Positions 8,151 through 16,554 of a stretch of DNA of 64,000 bases are shown here, in pieces. A program made the position numbers and the translations under genes. Source of the DNA: Terrimesophilobacter sp963702165 (GTDB lineage: Bacteria; Actinomycetota; Actinomycetes; Actinomycetales; Microbacteriaceae); contig OY969722.1 of NCBI GenBank assembly GCA_963702165.1, forward strand, positions 496,001 through 560,000, read 5' to 3'. The notes below the pieces were generated by a model that was given only the letters and a program-made list of their open reading frames with translations, searched no databases and was not told the DNA's origin. How positions within the stretch are numbered: the first letter of the stretch is position 1; every line of letters starts with the position of its first letter.

Positions 8151-9559
8151 CAGCCTGGCAAGATGAGCCGCCCCTGAGCAGGCGAGCGCTCCGCGAACGC
8201 GAGCGAGCTCAAGCCCAAAGTGATGCCCAAAACCAGCAGGAACCGGCAGCGCAGCCGGAACCCCTGAGCTACACCACCTCAGCGCGTCCGCACATCCCGA
8301 GCTACGACGGGCCCTCGTTCCGGAACCGTCCGGTGTCGACCGCGCCGCACCAGCCGGACAACCCCGGCTACCGGATGCGCGATTTCAGCCCGGAGTCCCG
8401 TCAGACGCGGGCCGCTACGCCGGTCGATGCGCCGGCTCCGTGGTCGCCGCAGGTGGCCAGCGGAGACCTCAAGTACCAGACGTCGGCGCAGCAGCCACCA
8501 TCGGCGCCGCCTCAGGCGTTCCAGAGCCCAGCCATGCCGGAACCTCCGGTCGAGCGGACCGTCGCCGAGCAGGCTGCCGAAGCGCAGCCCCCGATCGAGC
8601 ACACCCTGACCCGCCGGGAGCTGCGCGCGATCCGCAACGCAGCCAGCCCCACCCCGCCGACACTCAGCGAGCCGAACGACGTCGAGCCGAGCGAGCCCCA
8701 GGCCATCCCGCTTCCGGTTGTTCTGCCGCCGATCGAAGACGTCTTCCCGGCCAAGCAGGACACCGCGGTCGAGGCGCATCCAGAGGCGCCCGTCGACGCG
8801 CATCCGGAGCCCGAAACCGAGCCCGAGATCGTCGTGGAGGCCAGCGAGCCGCCGTCATTCACGGCGGTGATCCGGCCTCCGGTATTCCCGGAGGCGCCGG
8901 TAGCGCAGGTGTTCCCCGAGGTCATCGAACCCACGGGAATCGAACCGGAAGCGGCGCTGCCCGAGCCGCTGATCGAGCCGCTGCTGCGGCCGACCCGTGA
9001 CTCACATTCGGCGCAGAGCGCGGACGACCTGGTCATTCCGGGAACTCCGGCTGCCAGTGAAGTGCCGACCGATCGCGAGGTGGTCGTCGCGCCGGAGTTC
9101 CACACTCCGCGGCCACCGGCAGTGAACATCACCGAGCACGACCACGTGACCGGGCACATCCGGGATCTCTCGATCAGCGACGCGATCACGACCAGCGCGC
9201 TGGTGCTGCCGTCCCTTCCCGCCGACCCGATCACCAGCCCGGTCAGTCGCAGCGGGGACATGCTCGTCACCGGATCGATCGACCTGCCGCGCAGCTTGAG
9301 CGCTCTCGGTATCAGCGCGTCACACGAGACGCGGGACATCGATCTCGACGACGATCTCGAAGATGGTCAGCCGAGTTCGGCGCCCGTGCGCGCCATTCGG
9401 GCCGTGAGCAGTTCGCACACGTCCTCCCACGGCCTCATCGCCAGCAAGCGACACAAGACCGGCCGCTTCCCGATGATGGCCCTCGCAGTGAGCGGCGCGG
9501 TCATGGCAGGCGGCGTTGTCGTACTGCTCGTCGGCGGCGTCGTCTTGAACATCTTCTGA
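8147..9559 (+). CDS. Hypothetical Pro/Glu-rich protein with one C-terminal TM helix
   Basis: This protein of about 470 residues is mostly disordered and rich in Pro, Ala and Glu, ending in one TM helix (ALAVSGAVMAGGVVVLLVGGVV) in the last 30 residues. I took the GTG at 8147, which overlaps the nadD stop (GTGA). The frame is open further upstream inside nadD but that is a shadow. Two copies of a basic motif are visible: LSRRALRERERAQ near residue 9 and LTRRELRAIRNA near residue 150. Similar tail-anchored proteins sit between nadD and rsfS in Microbacteriaceae (family knowledge). The function is unknown. Confidence 0.8.
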   Translation: MTAWQDEPPLSRRALRERERAQAQSDAQNQQEPAAQPEPLSYTTSARPHIPSYDGPSFRNRPVSTAPHQPDNPGYRMRDFSPESRQTRAATPVDAPAPWSPQVASGDLKYQTSAQQPPSAPPQAFQSPAMPEPPVERTVAEQAAEAQPPIEHTLTRRELRAIRNAASPTPPTLSEPNDVEPSEPQAIPLPVVLPPIEDVFPAKQDTAVEAHPEAPVDAHPEPETEPEIVVEASEPPSFTAVIRPPVFPEAPVAQVFPEVIEPTGIEPEAALPEPLIEPLLRPTRDSHSAQSADDLVIPGTPAASEVPTDREVVVAPEFHTPRPPAVNITEHDHVTGHIRDLSISDAITTSALVLPSLPADPITSPVSRSGDMLVTGSIDLPRSLSALGISASHETRDIDLDDDLEDGQPSSAPVRAIRAVSSSHTSSHGLIASKRHKTGRFPMMALAVSGAVMAGGVVVLLVGGVVLNIF

Positions 9560-9594
9560 TCAGTGATCGACAACCTCTCGACAGTCAGGCCTCA

Positions 9595-9948
9595 GTGACA
9601 GCATCCGATCGCGCACGCGAACTTCTCCGCATAGCCGCCCAGGCGGCGGACTCCAAGCAGGCAGAGGATCTGGTTGCGCTCGATGTGTCCGGCAGGCTGC
9701 CGTTCACCGACGTCTTCCTGCTCGCAACCGGTCGAAACGAGCGGAACGTCTCGGCGATCGCCGACGAGGTCGAGGACAAGCTCATCGAGCACGGCGCGAA
9801 GCCGCTGCGCCGCGAGGGCAAGGCTGAGGGTCGCTGGGTGCTCCTCGACTTCGGCGACATCGTCGTGCACGTGTTCCATGAGTCGGACCGCGTCTATTAC
9901 TCGCTGGAGCGACTGTGGCAGGACAGCCCGACGCTTCCGACGCTCTGA
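9595..9948 (+). CDS. rsfS: Ribosome silencing factor RsfS
   Basis: The 117-residue RsfS/Iojap protein binds L14 and prevents subunit joining under starvation. Recognisable segments are DLVALDVSGRLPFTDVFLLATG, ADEVEDKLIEHGAKPLRREGKAEGRWVLLDFGDIVVHVFHE and YYSLERLW, the canonical family core. Start GTG at 9595, 35 bp after the previous gene. The downstream hypothetical gene overlaps its end by 34 bp if it starts at 9915. Confidence 0.96.
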   Translation: MTASDRARELLRIAAQAADSKQAEDLVALDVSGRLPFTDVFLLATGRNERNVSAIADEVEDKLIEHGAKPLRREGKAEGRWVLLDFGDIVVHVFHESDRVYYSLERLWQDSPTLPTL

Positions 9949-10886
9949 CTGTCACACGCTGGCGCGCGGCTCCGGATGCTGCGGAGCAGGTTCGCGCGGA
10001 CGTCGATGCCTGGGCACAGGGCGTCGCTGACAGCGGCCTGCTCGAGGCGTTCGGCGGGGCGGTGGCCGCGGGGGAGCCGCTGCTGGACTTCCTGGAGCGG
10101 TTCGCTGCCGCCCACTGGGATTTCCGTGCCGGGCGTGAGCGCAACCTTGCCACGGAGCCCGACCTGACTCCTGCCCAGTTGGAGGCGATCGCCGACTCTG
10201 TCGGTCCGCTCGGGCTGGCTGGCACGCCACCGCCGTCGCTGGGCCACTACGACGCGGTGCTCATGACGGGCGGCATGGTGCGAGCCGGCATCGTGAAGCC
10301 GCGCCATGTTCGCGAGCTTGTGGATGCGGGTGTCGGCTTCGACGAGATTACCTTCCTCGGTGCGTTTCGGCCGTTTGCGGGCGATGAGGTGGAGCTCGCG
10401 AGGGGACTCGGTGTCGAGGGAGATGACGAGTTCGACGCGATGGTGGCGGGGTTGGAGAAATCTTTCGGCCCGTTCCCGCATGGCGAGGTGAGCGAGTACT
10501 CCGACGACAGCCCCTTCGCGAGCTGGCGTGACGTGCGCTGGAAGCTCGACGGACTGGACGTGCGCGCGGTCGCGGCACCGTCATCCGACCCCGAGCGCAG
10601 GCGAGCGCACACCGGCGACACGTTCCGGTTCTGGGCCGAGCGCATCCCCTCGAGCATGCGCAGCGTGCTCGTCGTGACGACGCCGGTGTACGTGCCGTAC
10701 CAGGCCGCCGTCGCGGCGGAGGTCCTCGGGCACGAGTACGGGATCACGGTGGAGACCGTCGCAGTGAGCGATAGCGCGAACGACCTGGGTCCGCTCACCC
10801 AGCAGTTCCTGCCGCACCATCAGCTGCAGGAGCTCCGGTCGGCCATCCGGGGCATGCGGAGCCTGCGCGCGACGCTTCGGCGATGA
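9915..10886 (+). CDS. Conserved hypothetical protein
   Basis: The protein has about 323 residues and no family I can name. It has an N-terminal helical part, then SLGHYDAVLMTGGMVRAGIVKPRHVREL and a C-terminal half containing RSVLVVTTPVYVPYQAAVAAEVLGHEYG. The latter reads like a Rossmann-type beta-alpha unit. The start is uncertain. GTG at 9915 overlaps rsfS by 34 bp in another frame, and no better in-frame start lies near the rsfS stop. Codon use is like its neighbours, so it is probably a real housekeeping-region gene. Confidence 0.7.
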   Translation: MAGQPDASDALTVTRWRAAPDAAEQVRADVDAWAQGVADSGLLEAFGGAVAAGEPLLDFLERFAAAHWDFRAGRERNLATEPDLTPAQLEAIADSVGPLGLAGTPPPSLGHYDAVLMTGGMVRAGIVKPRHVRELVDAGVGFDEITFLGAFRPFAGDEVELARGLGVEGDDEFDAMVAGLEKSFGPFPHGEVSEYSDDSPFASWRDVRWKLDGLDVRAVAAPSSDPERRRAHTGDTFRFWAERIPSSMRSVLVVTTPVYVPYQAAVAAEVLGHEYGITVETVAVSDSANDLGPLTQQFLPHHQLQELRSAIRGMRSLRATLRR

Positions 10887-10924
10887 TCGGGTTCGGCCGG
10901 TGTGCGCGAGCAGGGTCCGAGGTG

Positions 10925-10931
10925 TAGTAAT
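10925..10931 (+). promoter_or_regulatory. Probable -10 region of tRNA-Ala
   Basis: TAGTAAT occurs about 36 nt before the tRNA 5' end, in an otherwise GC-rich spacer. No clear -35 is seen, so the call is tentative. Confidence 0.3.
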
Positions 10932-10966
10932 CTAGGTAGTCGTTCCGCTCATCCGGAACGAAGCAC

Positions 10967-11042
10967 GGGTCTGTGGCGCAGCTGGTAGCGCACCTGCATG
11001 GCATGCAGGGGGTCAGGGGTTCGAGTCCCCTCAGATCCACCA
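10967..11042 (+). tRNA. tRNA-Ala (anticodon GGC)
   Basis: The 76-nt cloverleaf has acceptor arm GGGTCTG paired with CAGATCC (one G-T), a D-arm with GCGCAGCTGGTAGCGC, and anticodon stem CCTGC/GCAGG with loop ATGGCAT. This gives anticodon GGC, which reads GCC. The T-arm is GGGGTTCGAGTCCCC. The terminal CCA is encoded. An apparent lipoprotein reading frame on the opposite strand runs into its 3' end. Confidence 0.97.
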
Positions 11043-11224
11043 AACTTGTTGAAGCCCTCATCGCCCTTGTCGTCGTCGGTCTTCGCCTCGGGAGCCGGAG
11101 CCTTCTCCACGGTGCTCGCGTCGTCGTTCGGGGCTGGCTGCGGAGCCGCGCTCGCGCAGGCGCTCAAGCCGAGCACCGCCGCGAACACCAGTGCGGCAGC
11201 GGCCGATGCAGTGCGTGTGATGAT
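11043..11224 (-). pseudogene. Lipoprotein gene truncated at the tRNA-Ala 3' end
   Basis: The minus strand encodes a typical lipoprotein signal with lipobox LGLSAC, then a disordered Pro/Asp/Glu/Lys segment ending GDEGFNKF. The frame then runs into the antisense of the tRNA (GSEGTRTPDPLHAM..., a well-known translation artefact). The gene has therefore lost its natural 3' end, or is only a short leader. No ATG/GTG/TTG precedes the signal peptide properly: a GAGAGGA site is followed 7 nt later by ATC (11224). The GTG at 11188 would leave too short an n-region. It may be a decayed gene or use a rare ATC start. Confidence 0.5.
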
Positions 11225-11360
11225 GGTGATTTCCTCTCGTTATGGGCGGGCTTGCCGAAGCGGCGAAGCCGGGGACGACTTGTCACAAGATGGGCAAGCC
11301 CATGCGGGCCACGTTACTGCGCAGGGCTTTCAGCATTCTTAAAGGCGACGTTAAGTTGGC

Positions 11361-11366
11361 TATGGT
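11361..11366 (+). promoter_or_regulatory. -10 box of leaderless promoter (SARP-like gene)
   Basis: TATGGT lies 6 nt before the GTG at 11373, the same geometry as the other leaderless starts in the window. Confidence 0.4.
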
Positions 11367-11372
11367 GGCTAT

Positions 11373-13374
11373 GTGCCAGCATCCATACAGTTCTCACTCA
11401 ACTTCTCCGGTGCAGGAGTCTTCGAGCAGTCCCGCGCGGCCCGTAGGCACCTGGATGAGCTAGGGGTACACGAACACGCCGCTCGGGTCAGACTTTTCAC
11501 GATCCTCGCAGCTGCCAGTGTGTTCTCAGACCCAGAGACGGCATCTCGGGCAGCTCTGGATGCTGCGGGCGCAGCCCAGCAGGCGGGCGACGACGTTTCA
11601 CGCGCGTGGTCATTGGTCGCTTCGAGCGTCTCAGACCTGTCATGCGCCAGCAGCGAGCGGCGCCTCGAGATGATGCGAGAAGTCATTGAAATCTCACGGG
11701 ACACTGGCGAAACCGAGCTCTTGGTGGCGAGCTTCTTCCTCTATCTCGCTGCGCTCGCAGAACTCGGACAGATGTCAGAACTGGACCTCGCGCTCAGCCC
11801 GGTGGGGCCGATTCTCGGACATTTCCCAGAGCTTAGTGAAGGCCGCCACGTGACCTGGTTCCGATGCCTGCAGGCGATGCTCAGCGGTGACGTGCATGCT
11901 GCCGAACAGCTTGCGCAACAGGGACTGGCCGTGTCTCAGCACGACGACCCCGACGCTCAGGCCGTCTACGTCGGGCAGCTGGGGATTATCCGCTGGGTGC
12001 AGGGGCGAGTCGTAGAGCTCGAGCCTCTGTTCCTGCAGGCCCGTCTGGCCGCCCCTCATGAACCTGTGTGGGCGGTGTCGCTCGCCTGGATGTGGTTGAA
12101 GCAGGGGCGCATCAGCGCGGCCCGGTCGCTCGTCGCAGCTTTCCCGCCCGTCGCCGAACTGCCGATTGACCGCAACTGGCTCTCGACTGCCTGCATCCTG
12201 ACCGAGGTCGTCAGTCAGCTCCAGGAGGTGGAGCTCGCGAGGGAACTCTACTTGGCACTTCTCCCGTACCAGGACCGCGTGGTGACCATCGGCCTCGGGA
12301 TCGCTTGCTGGGGTGGTAGCGTGGCGAGACCACTTGCGCTCGCTTCCTTGACGCTCGGCGACGCGGACCTCGCCATCTCGCACTATCGCAGAGGCATCGA
12401 GCTAATGAGTCGCTGCGGCGCTCACCCGTGGCTGGCCGAGATGCAGTGGGAACTCGCGAGGCTGCTCGGCGACCAGCCTGACTCTGCTGCCCATGACGAA
12501 GCAATCACGCTCGCGACCGAATCGCTCGCCACCGCCCAGGCTCTTCACCTGCACGCCACCGAGGAGTTGGCTGCACGCACGCTCGCATCACTGCGCAGCA
12601 CATTCGCGCTGCGACCGAAGTTCACCTCAACAGACGGCATGCGCGTGGCCGCGCGCCCCAGAATCCAGGTGTTCGGCGGGTTCTTGGTGACTTCGACCGA
12701 CGGCGCAGAAGGGCGGTGGCAGTCTCGCAAGGCCAGGCAGCTGCTCAAGATCCTGGTTGCACGGCGCGGCACTGCGATGAGCCGAGAGACGCTGATGGAC
12801 ATGCTCTGGCCCGATGTGCCGATGCACCTGCTCATCAACCGATTCTCGGTCGCCGCAGCCGCGGTGCGGCGAGCGCTCGACCCGTCAGCGGCCCTGGACC
12901 GCGACGCGTTCCTCGAGTGTCGAGGCGGGCTTGTCCGGCTGCGCATCGAGGCCGTCGACATCGATGCTGAGCAGTTCCTCGCAGCGGCAGGCGGCGCACT
13001 TTCCGAATCGGCGACCCCAGCCGAACAGATCGGCGACTCTCGAAGCCCTGGCGCTTCACACGGCCGAGCCCCAGCAGGAGGAGCAGGGCGAGCTCTGGTC
13101 GGCCGACTTCCGCAGAGAGATCCATGAGGTCTTCTTCTCGGCGGCGCATGCGTTGGCAGAGCTGTTCACCGAAGACGGGAATCATCTCTCCCGCCTCGAG
13201 ACCTATCGGCGAGTGCTCGCGCTCGACCAGTTCGACCAGCGAGCGCACGAGGGAGTCATCCGCGCCTTGAGGGAGTTGGGCGCCCACGGACAGGCCGACG
13301 CGGCGAGCGACGAGTACATCCGCATCATGGGGTTACTCGGCGTTCCCCTCGATGCACACCTGGCCAGCCGTTGA
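11373..13374 (+). pseudogene. TPR regulator with C-terminal winged-helix/BTAD (SARP-type), frameshifted
   Basis: The gene begins at GTG 11373 and encodes about 415 residues of TPR-like helices. Next comes an OmpR/SARP-type winged helix (IQVFGGFLVTST, WQSRKARQLLKILVARRGTAMSRETLMDMLWPD). The BTAD domain is split. The first frame ends at 13127, while the other frame carries the continuation (TLEALALHTAEPQQEEQGELWSADFRREIHEVFF ... YRRVLALDQFDQRAHEGVIRALRELG) to 13374. The total span of 2002 nt is 3x667+1, consistent with one extra base between about 13000 and 13050. SARPs usually have the winged helix at the N-terminus. Here it follows the TPR part and there is no AAA domain. It may be inactive, or the shift may be a sequencing error. 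Confidence 0.75.
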
Positions 13375-13402
13375 GACTGAGCCGCGTCGAGCGCAAGACA
13401 TC

Positions 13403-14113
13403 TCAGCCCCCGGTGATGTCTGCGACCCTGATGAACTCCGCAGCTGAGGGAAAACCATCGGCGTGAAGCTTCAGGACACCGGGCAGCACCGTATCGCGCA
13501 GAGCCGTCGAAGAGTTCGCGAACGTCTGTCGACACGTCGGCGGTATGGCCGAAGAAGCTGATGCTCGCCATCGAAGCATTGCCGTTGGGTACGCGACCAC
13601 GACGGAGTCGCCGACACGCAGCTCGGATTCGACGAAGAGCTGTTGGAAGCCACCCACCCGCACCCGCTCGCCGTCAGCCTCGTACTGTGCGACGTCTGCT
13701 GAGCTCTGCGTGTGCTGCGTCTGCTCGCCGCCAGTTCCGATGATCATGGTGAACTCGTCCTGCCACGCACCGTAGTCCCCATCCTTTCCGAAGCGCAGTG
13801 CGCTCTGCCCAGAGAGCGAGATGCTCAAGCTGGCCAGCATCTCAGCAGGCACAGCCGGATCGTTCTGGAGCATCGTGGTGAGCGCGGCCTCGAAGGTCTC
13901 GTTGCGAAGCTGCCACGAACCGACGAGGCAGTCAGGGCCCGCTGCTGCAAGAGGCTTGTCTGGACGCGGCTTCTCTTCGAGAACCGGCACCTGTTTCGAG
14001 GGGTCCACGCTGGAGCCCTGTTCCCCGCTGTCGGCTGCGCAGCCCGTCAGTGCTGCGCAGATGCCCAACGCTGTGAATGCTGATGCGATCACTCGCGTCC
14101 TCGATGAAGTCAT
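13403..14113 (-). CDS. Putative lipoprotein, lipocalin-like
   Basis: The approximately 236-residue protein has a lipoprotein signal peptide ending in LTGC, then an acidic linker. A domain beginning CLVGSWQLRNETFEAALTTML follows, containing LRFGKDGDYGAWQDEFTMII, which resembles lipocalin-type beta-barrel domains opening with a GxW. I chose the ATG at 14113 because a GGAGG lies 8 nt upstream; GTG at 14119 also fits. The Trp/Arg-rich stretch near residues 170-190 looks less coding-like, and another frame reads better there, so compensating shifts are possible. It is a convergent neighbour of the SARP-like gene. Confidence 0.7.
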   Translation of the reverse strand: MTSSRTRVIASAFTALGICAALTGCAADSGEQGSSVDPSKQVPVLEEKPRPDKPLAAAGPDCLVGSWQLRNETFEAALTTMLQNDPAVPAEMLASLSISLSGQSALRFGKDGDYGAWQDEFTMIIGTGGEQTQHTQSSADVAQYEADGERVRVGGFQQLFVESELRVGDSVVVAYPTAMLRWRASASSAIPPTCRQTFANSSTALRDTVLPGVLKLHADGFPSAAEFIRVADITGG

Positions 14114-14362
14114 GCCCACTGCCTCCCCCTCTGGCCGTTTAGTCGTTGGAGCTTACGAGGTGGTGTTGTCGGTTTTCTTAAGGTGCGACTTTATGAGAAC
14201 TGAAACGGACGCTTCGTACGGTGAGCTGTTTGAACTGCAGCTGATCACGAGGAGGGGAACATCAACAGTGGAGCTTGGGGACGGAGGAACTCACCGGCGG
14301 TCCCGACCGGGGCAGGCGAATGGTCACGGCTGCTCGGCATATCGCTGCGGCCTTGGGCTGGA

Positions 14363-14881
14363 ATGTCGCCGCTCGCGCTCTTGCTGCGCGGCCTCATCCG
14401 TGTGGCACTGTGCGTCTTCTTCATGGTCGTCGTGCTGAGGGTCGCCGGTTCTGAAGAAATCGCGACTGTCGCAGGCAGTGGCGGCGGGCTGCGCATGCTG
14501 GCCGTCGTGATCATGATCGGACTCGTCGTGGGCGGCGCGTTCGGCGCGTTCAGTGCAGTGGTCGGCGTGCTCGACCTCGTGCCTCGGCACACGGTCACCG
14601 GCACGGTGGTGAGCTTGAGCGACCGCAGAGCCTTCGACTTCCTCCCGTACCATGCACAGCGGCTGCTCTTCGAGCGCAACAGAAATGAGATCGACGAGCG
14701 CAGGGTAAGGACCGAGGTCGTGCTGAGCACCGACAAGGGGCACCAGCAGTGGACCGTGCGCAGGCATGCCGTGCTTCGGCATCTGCTGCCCGGAGCCCGT
14801 GTGACTCTCACCGTCACCCCGATCGCAGGCTATGTCGCTCAGGCAGAGCAATCTCCGCAGACTCCCGCTAACGTGCTTTGA
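14363..14881 (+). CDS. Hypothetical membrane protein with two TM helices
   Basis: The 172-residue product from ATG 14363 has TM helices at about 5-27 and 45-70. A soluble domain (TVTGTVVSLSDRRAFDFLPYHAQRLLFERNRNEID... and GARVTLTVTPIAGYV) follows, reading like a small beta-fold. The frame is open upstream to 14234 and reads plausibly. A strong AGGAGGGG site lies at 14250-14257 but is followed by ATC (14261), not ATG/GTG, so the true start is uncertain. It is followed 18 bp later by a broken lipoprotein gene. Confidence 0.6.
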   Translation: MSPLALLLRGLIRVALCVFFMVVVLRVAGSEEIATVAGSGGGLRMLAVVIMIGLVVGGAFGAFSAVVGVLDLVPRHTVTGTVVSLSDRRAFDFLPYHAQRLLFERNRNEIDERRVRTEVVLSTDKGHQQWTVRRHAVLRHLLPGARVTLTVTPIAGYVAQAEQSPQTPANVL

Positions 14882-14899
14882 ACTCGAAAGGCCTCACTG

Positions 14900-15204
14900 A
14901 TGCTTGATTCGCTGACCACACACGCGCGCGCGAGCCGCACGGCACGTCCCCGGATGGCACTGCTCGGCGGAGTCGTCGCGCTTCCACTCCTGTTAGCCGG
15001 TTGTGTTGCTGATCCTGGGCCGAAGGAAGGGCCGGTCTCGGGACAGGAGGTTCCAGCAGCCGCGATGTTTCCAGCGAGGAGATCGGTCGGCTATTCGTGA
15101 CGTCGTTGGATCTCCTCCTGTCGGAGACCGTCACGGTGCGCAACGTTCAGATCATCGAAGAGCGGCACAAGGGAACGCGCGGCGGTCCCAGCGACCCATC
15201 GTGA
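14900..15204 (+). pseudogene. Broken lipoprotein gene
   Basis: From ATG 14900 the frame encodes a lipoprotein signal (ALLGGVVALPLLLAGC) and then deviates, stopping at 15100. The -1 frame continues with plausible coding sequence (VSSEEIGRLFVTSLDLLLSETVTVRNVQIIEERHKG) to a stop at 15202-15204. The 305-nt span is 3x101+2, consistent with a one-base loss between about 15020 and 15065. Its end lies inside the first copy of the 39-bp direct repeat. It is probably a decayed gene of the tRNA-associated island. Confidence 0.5.
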
Positions 15205-15309
15205 CGACAAAGCCTGACCGTCTCAGTCGTGGAGTCAGAACGGCAGACATCGCTGAGCAGCCGAGGATCACGCGGCGGTCCCAGCAACCCATCGAGACGA
15301 CAAAGCCTG
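15178..15309. repeat. 39-bp imperfect direct repeat, two copies
   Basis: Copies at 15178-15216 and 15271-15309 share 37 of 39 bases (both start CGCGGCGGTCCCAGC and end GACGACAAAGCCTG), with a period of 93 bp. Similarity extends weakly beyond (CAGTCG). The unit lies between a broken lipoprotein gene and the 3' end of the rimK-like gene and has no terminator character. It is an intergenic repeat of unknown type. Confidence 0.75.
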
Positions 15310-15340
15310 TCCCAGTCGGGCGTCCGACCGAGGCGGCGAG

Positions 15341-16528
15341 TCAGCTTTCGGTGATGGGTTCCTTCGGCAGCTTGCGCACCTTGCTGCGGCGGCGGCGGTT
15401 CGGGATCATCGACCGCATTTCCTCGAGCTTGCCGAAGCACAGCAGCCGGTCGCCGGCCTGCAGCAGCTGGCCACGACGTGGATTCGGGATGACGGTCGCA
15501 CCGCGGTGGAGCGTCAGCACGGTGATGTCACGCTCGGTGAGCCCCGAGTCACCGAGCGACGTGCCGACCAGGTCGGCGCCGGCGTTGACGACCAATTCGG
15601 CCACGCCGTACCCGGTGGAGACCGCCAGTCGCTGGCGCACGTCGATGTCGGGGAACGCGACCTCGTTGGAGATGTAATCGATGATCGCGCCCGCGACATC
15701 GAGCTTCGTTGCTGCCTCGATTCCCTGCAGACCCGGTGAGGAGTTGACCTCCATCACGAGCGGGCCGTCGTTGCCCTCGAGCATGTCGACGCCGGCGATC
15801 TTGAGCCCCATGATCTGCGCCGAGCGCACCGCGGCGCGAGCATACTCCGGTGTCAGCTCGACCGGCTCAACCGAGCCACCGCGGTGCACGTTGGAGCGGA
15901 ACTCGTCGCCGATGGCACTGCGCCGCATCGCCGCGACAACGCGATCGCCGACCACGAGGGCCCGGATGTCGCGGCCACGGCTCTCCGCGATGAAACGCTG
16001 GATGAGCACGTTCTGGTTGGTGGAGTGCAGCGTCTCGATGATCGCCTCAGCCACCTTGGCTTCCGGCGCGAGGATCACGCCGATGCCCTGCGTGCCCTCG
16101 AGCAGCTTGATCACCACCGGAGCTCCACCGACGCGCTCGATCGCGGGACGCACATCCGCCCGGTTGCGCACGAAGGCGGTCGCGGGCATCCCGATGTTGT
16201 GCCGGGACAGGATCTGGGTGGCCCGCAGCTTGTCCCGCGCATTGGTGATGCCGTTGGCCGTGTTCGGTGTGTAAACATCCATTTGTTCGAACTGGCGCAC
16301 AACCGCGGTGCCGAAGTAGGTGATCGAGTTGCCGATGCGGGGCAGGATCGCGTCGTAGATCGACAGCGGGCGGCCTCGGAAGTGCAGGTCGGGCTCCGGC
16401 CCGGACAGGTCGATCGCGAAACGAAGTGTGTTCAGCACTTTCACGTTGTGGCCGCGCTGCACCGCGGCAGCGCGCAGGCGCTGCGTCGAGTACGAGTGCG
16501 GGGCGCGCGAAAGGATGGCGAGTTTCAA
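15341..16528 (-). CDS. rimK: RimK-family ATP-grasp ligase with C-terminal RCK_C-like domain
   Basis: The 395-residue protein has the RimK ATP-grasp core: DKLRATQILSRHNIGMPAT, GGAPVVIKLLEGTQGIGVIL, NVLIQRFIAESRGRDIRALVVGDRVVAAMRR and the metal/ATP motif VMEVNSSPGLQGIE. Family members add Glu residues to ribosomal protein S6 or related targets. After about residue 300 comes an extra domain (VAELVVNAGADLVGTSLGDSGLTERDITVLTLHRG ... LQAGDRLLCFG) that matches the TrkA-C/RCK_C pattern, a regulatory ligand-binding fold. I chose TTG 16528 (MKLAILSR) because AGGGG lies upstream and the family starts there. It diverges from the RimK-associated protease 26 bp away. Confidence 0.9.
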   Translation of the reverse strand: MKLAILSRAPHSYSTQRLRAAAVQRGHNVKVLNTLRFAIDLSGPEPDLHFRGRPLSIYDAILPRIGNSITYFGTAVVRQFEQMDVYTPNTANGITNARDKLRATQILSRHNIGMPATAFVRNRADVRPAIERVGGAPVVIKLLEGTQGIGVILAPEAKVAEAIIETLHSTNQNVLIQRFIAESRGRDIRALVVGDRVVAAMRRSAIGDEFRSNVHRGGSVEPVELTPEYARAAVRSAQIMGLKIAGVDMLEGNDGPLVMEVNSSPGLQGIEAATKLDVAGAIIDYISNEVAFPDIDVRQRLAVSTGYGVAELVVNAGADLVGTSLGDSGLTERDITVLTLHRGATVIPNPRRGQLLQAGDRLLCFGKLEEMRSMIPNRRRRSKVRKLPKEPITES

Positions 16529-16554
16529 GCGGTGACCCCTGAGAAGATAGTGAA

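Noticed and set aside
10949..11040. Protein tail GSEGTRTPDPLHAM on the minus strand
   Set aside because: It is the antisense of tRNA-Ala, a well-known false ORF, so the lipoprotein frame was ended at the tRNA 3' end.
13471..13653. Alternative frame inside the lipocalin-like lipoprotein
   Set aside because: It gives a somewhat protein-like start but has no family match, and the main frame regains coding character downstream; noted only as possible compensating shifts.
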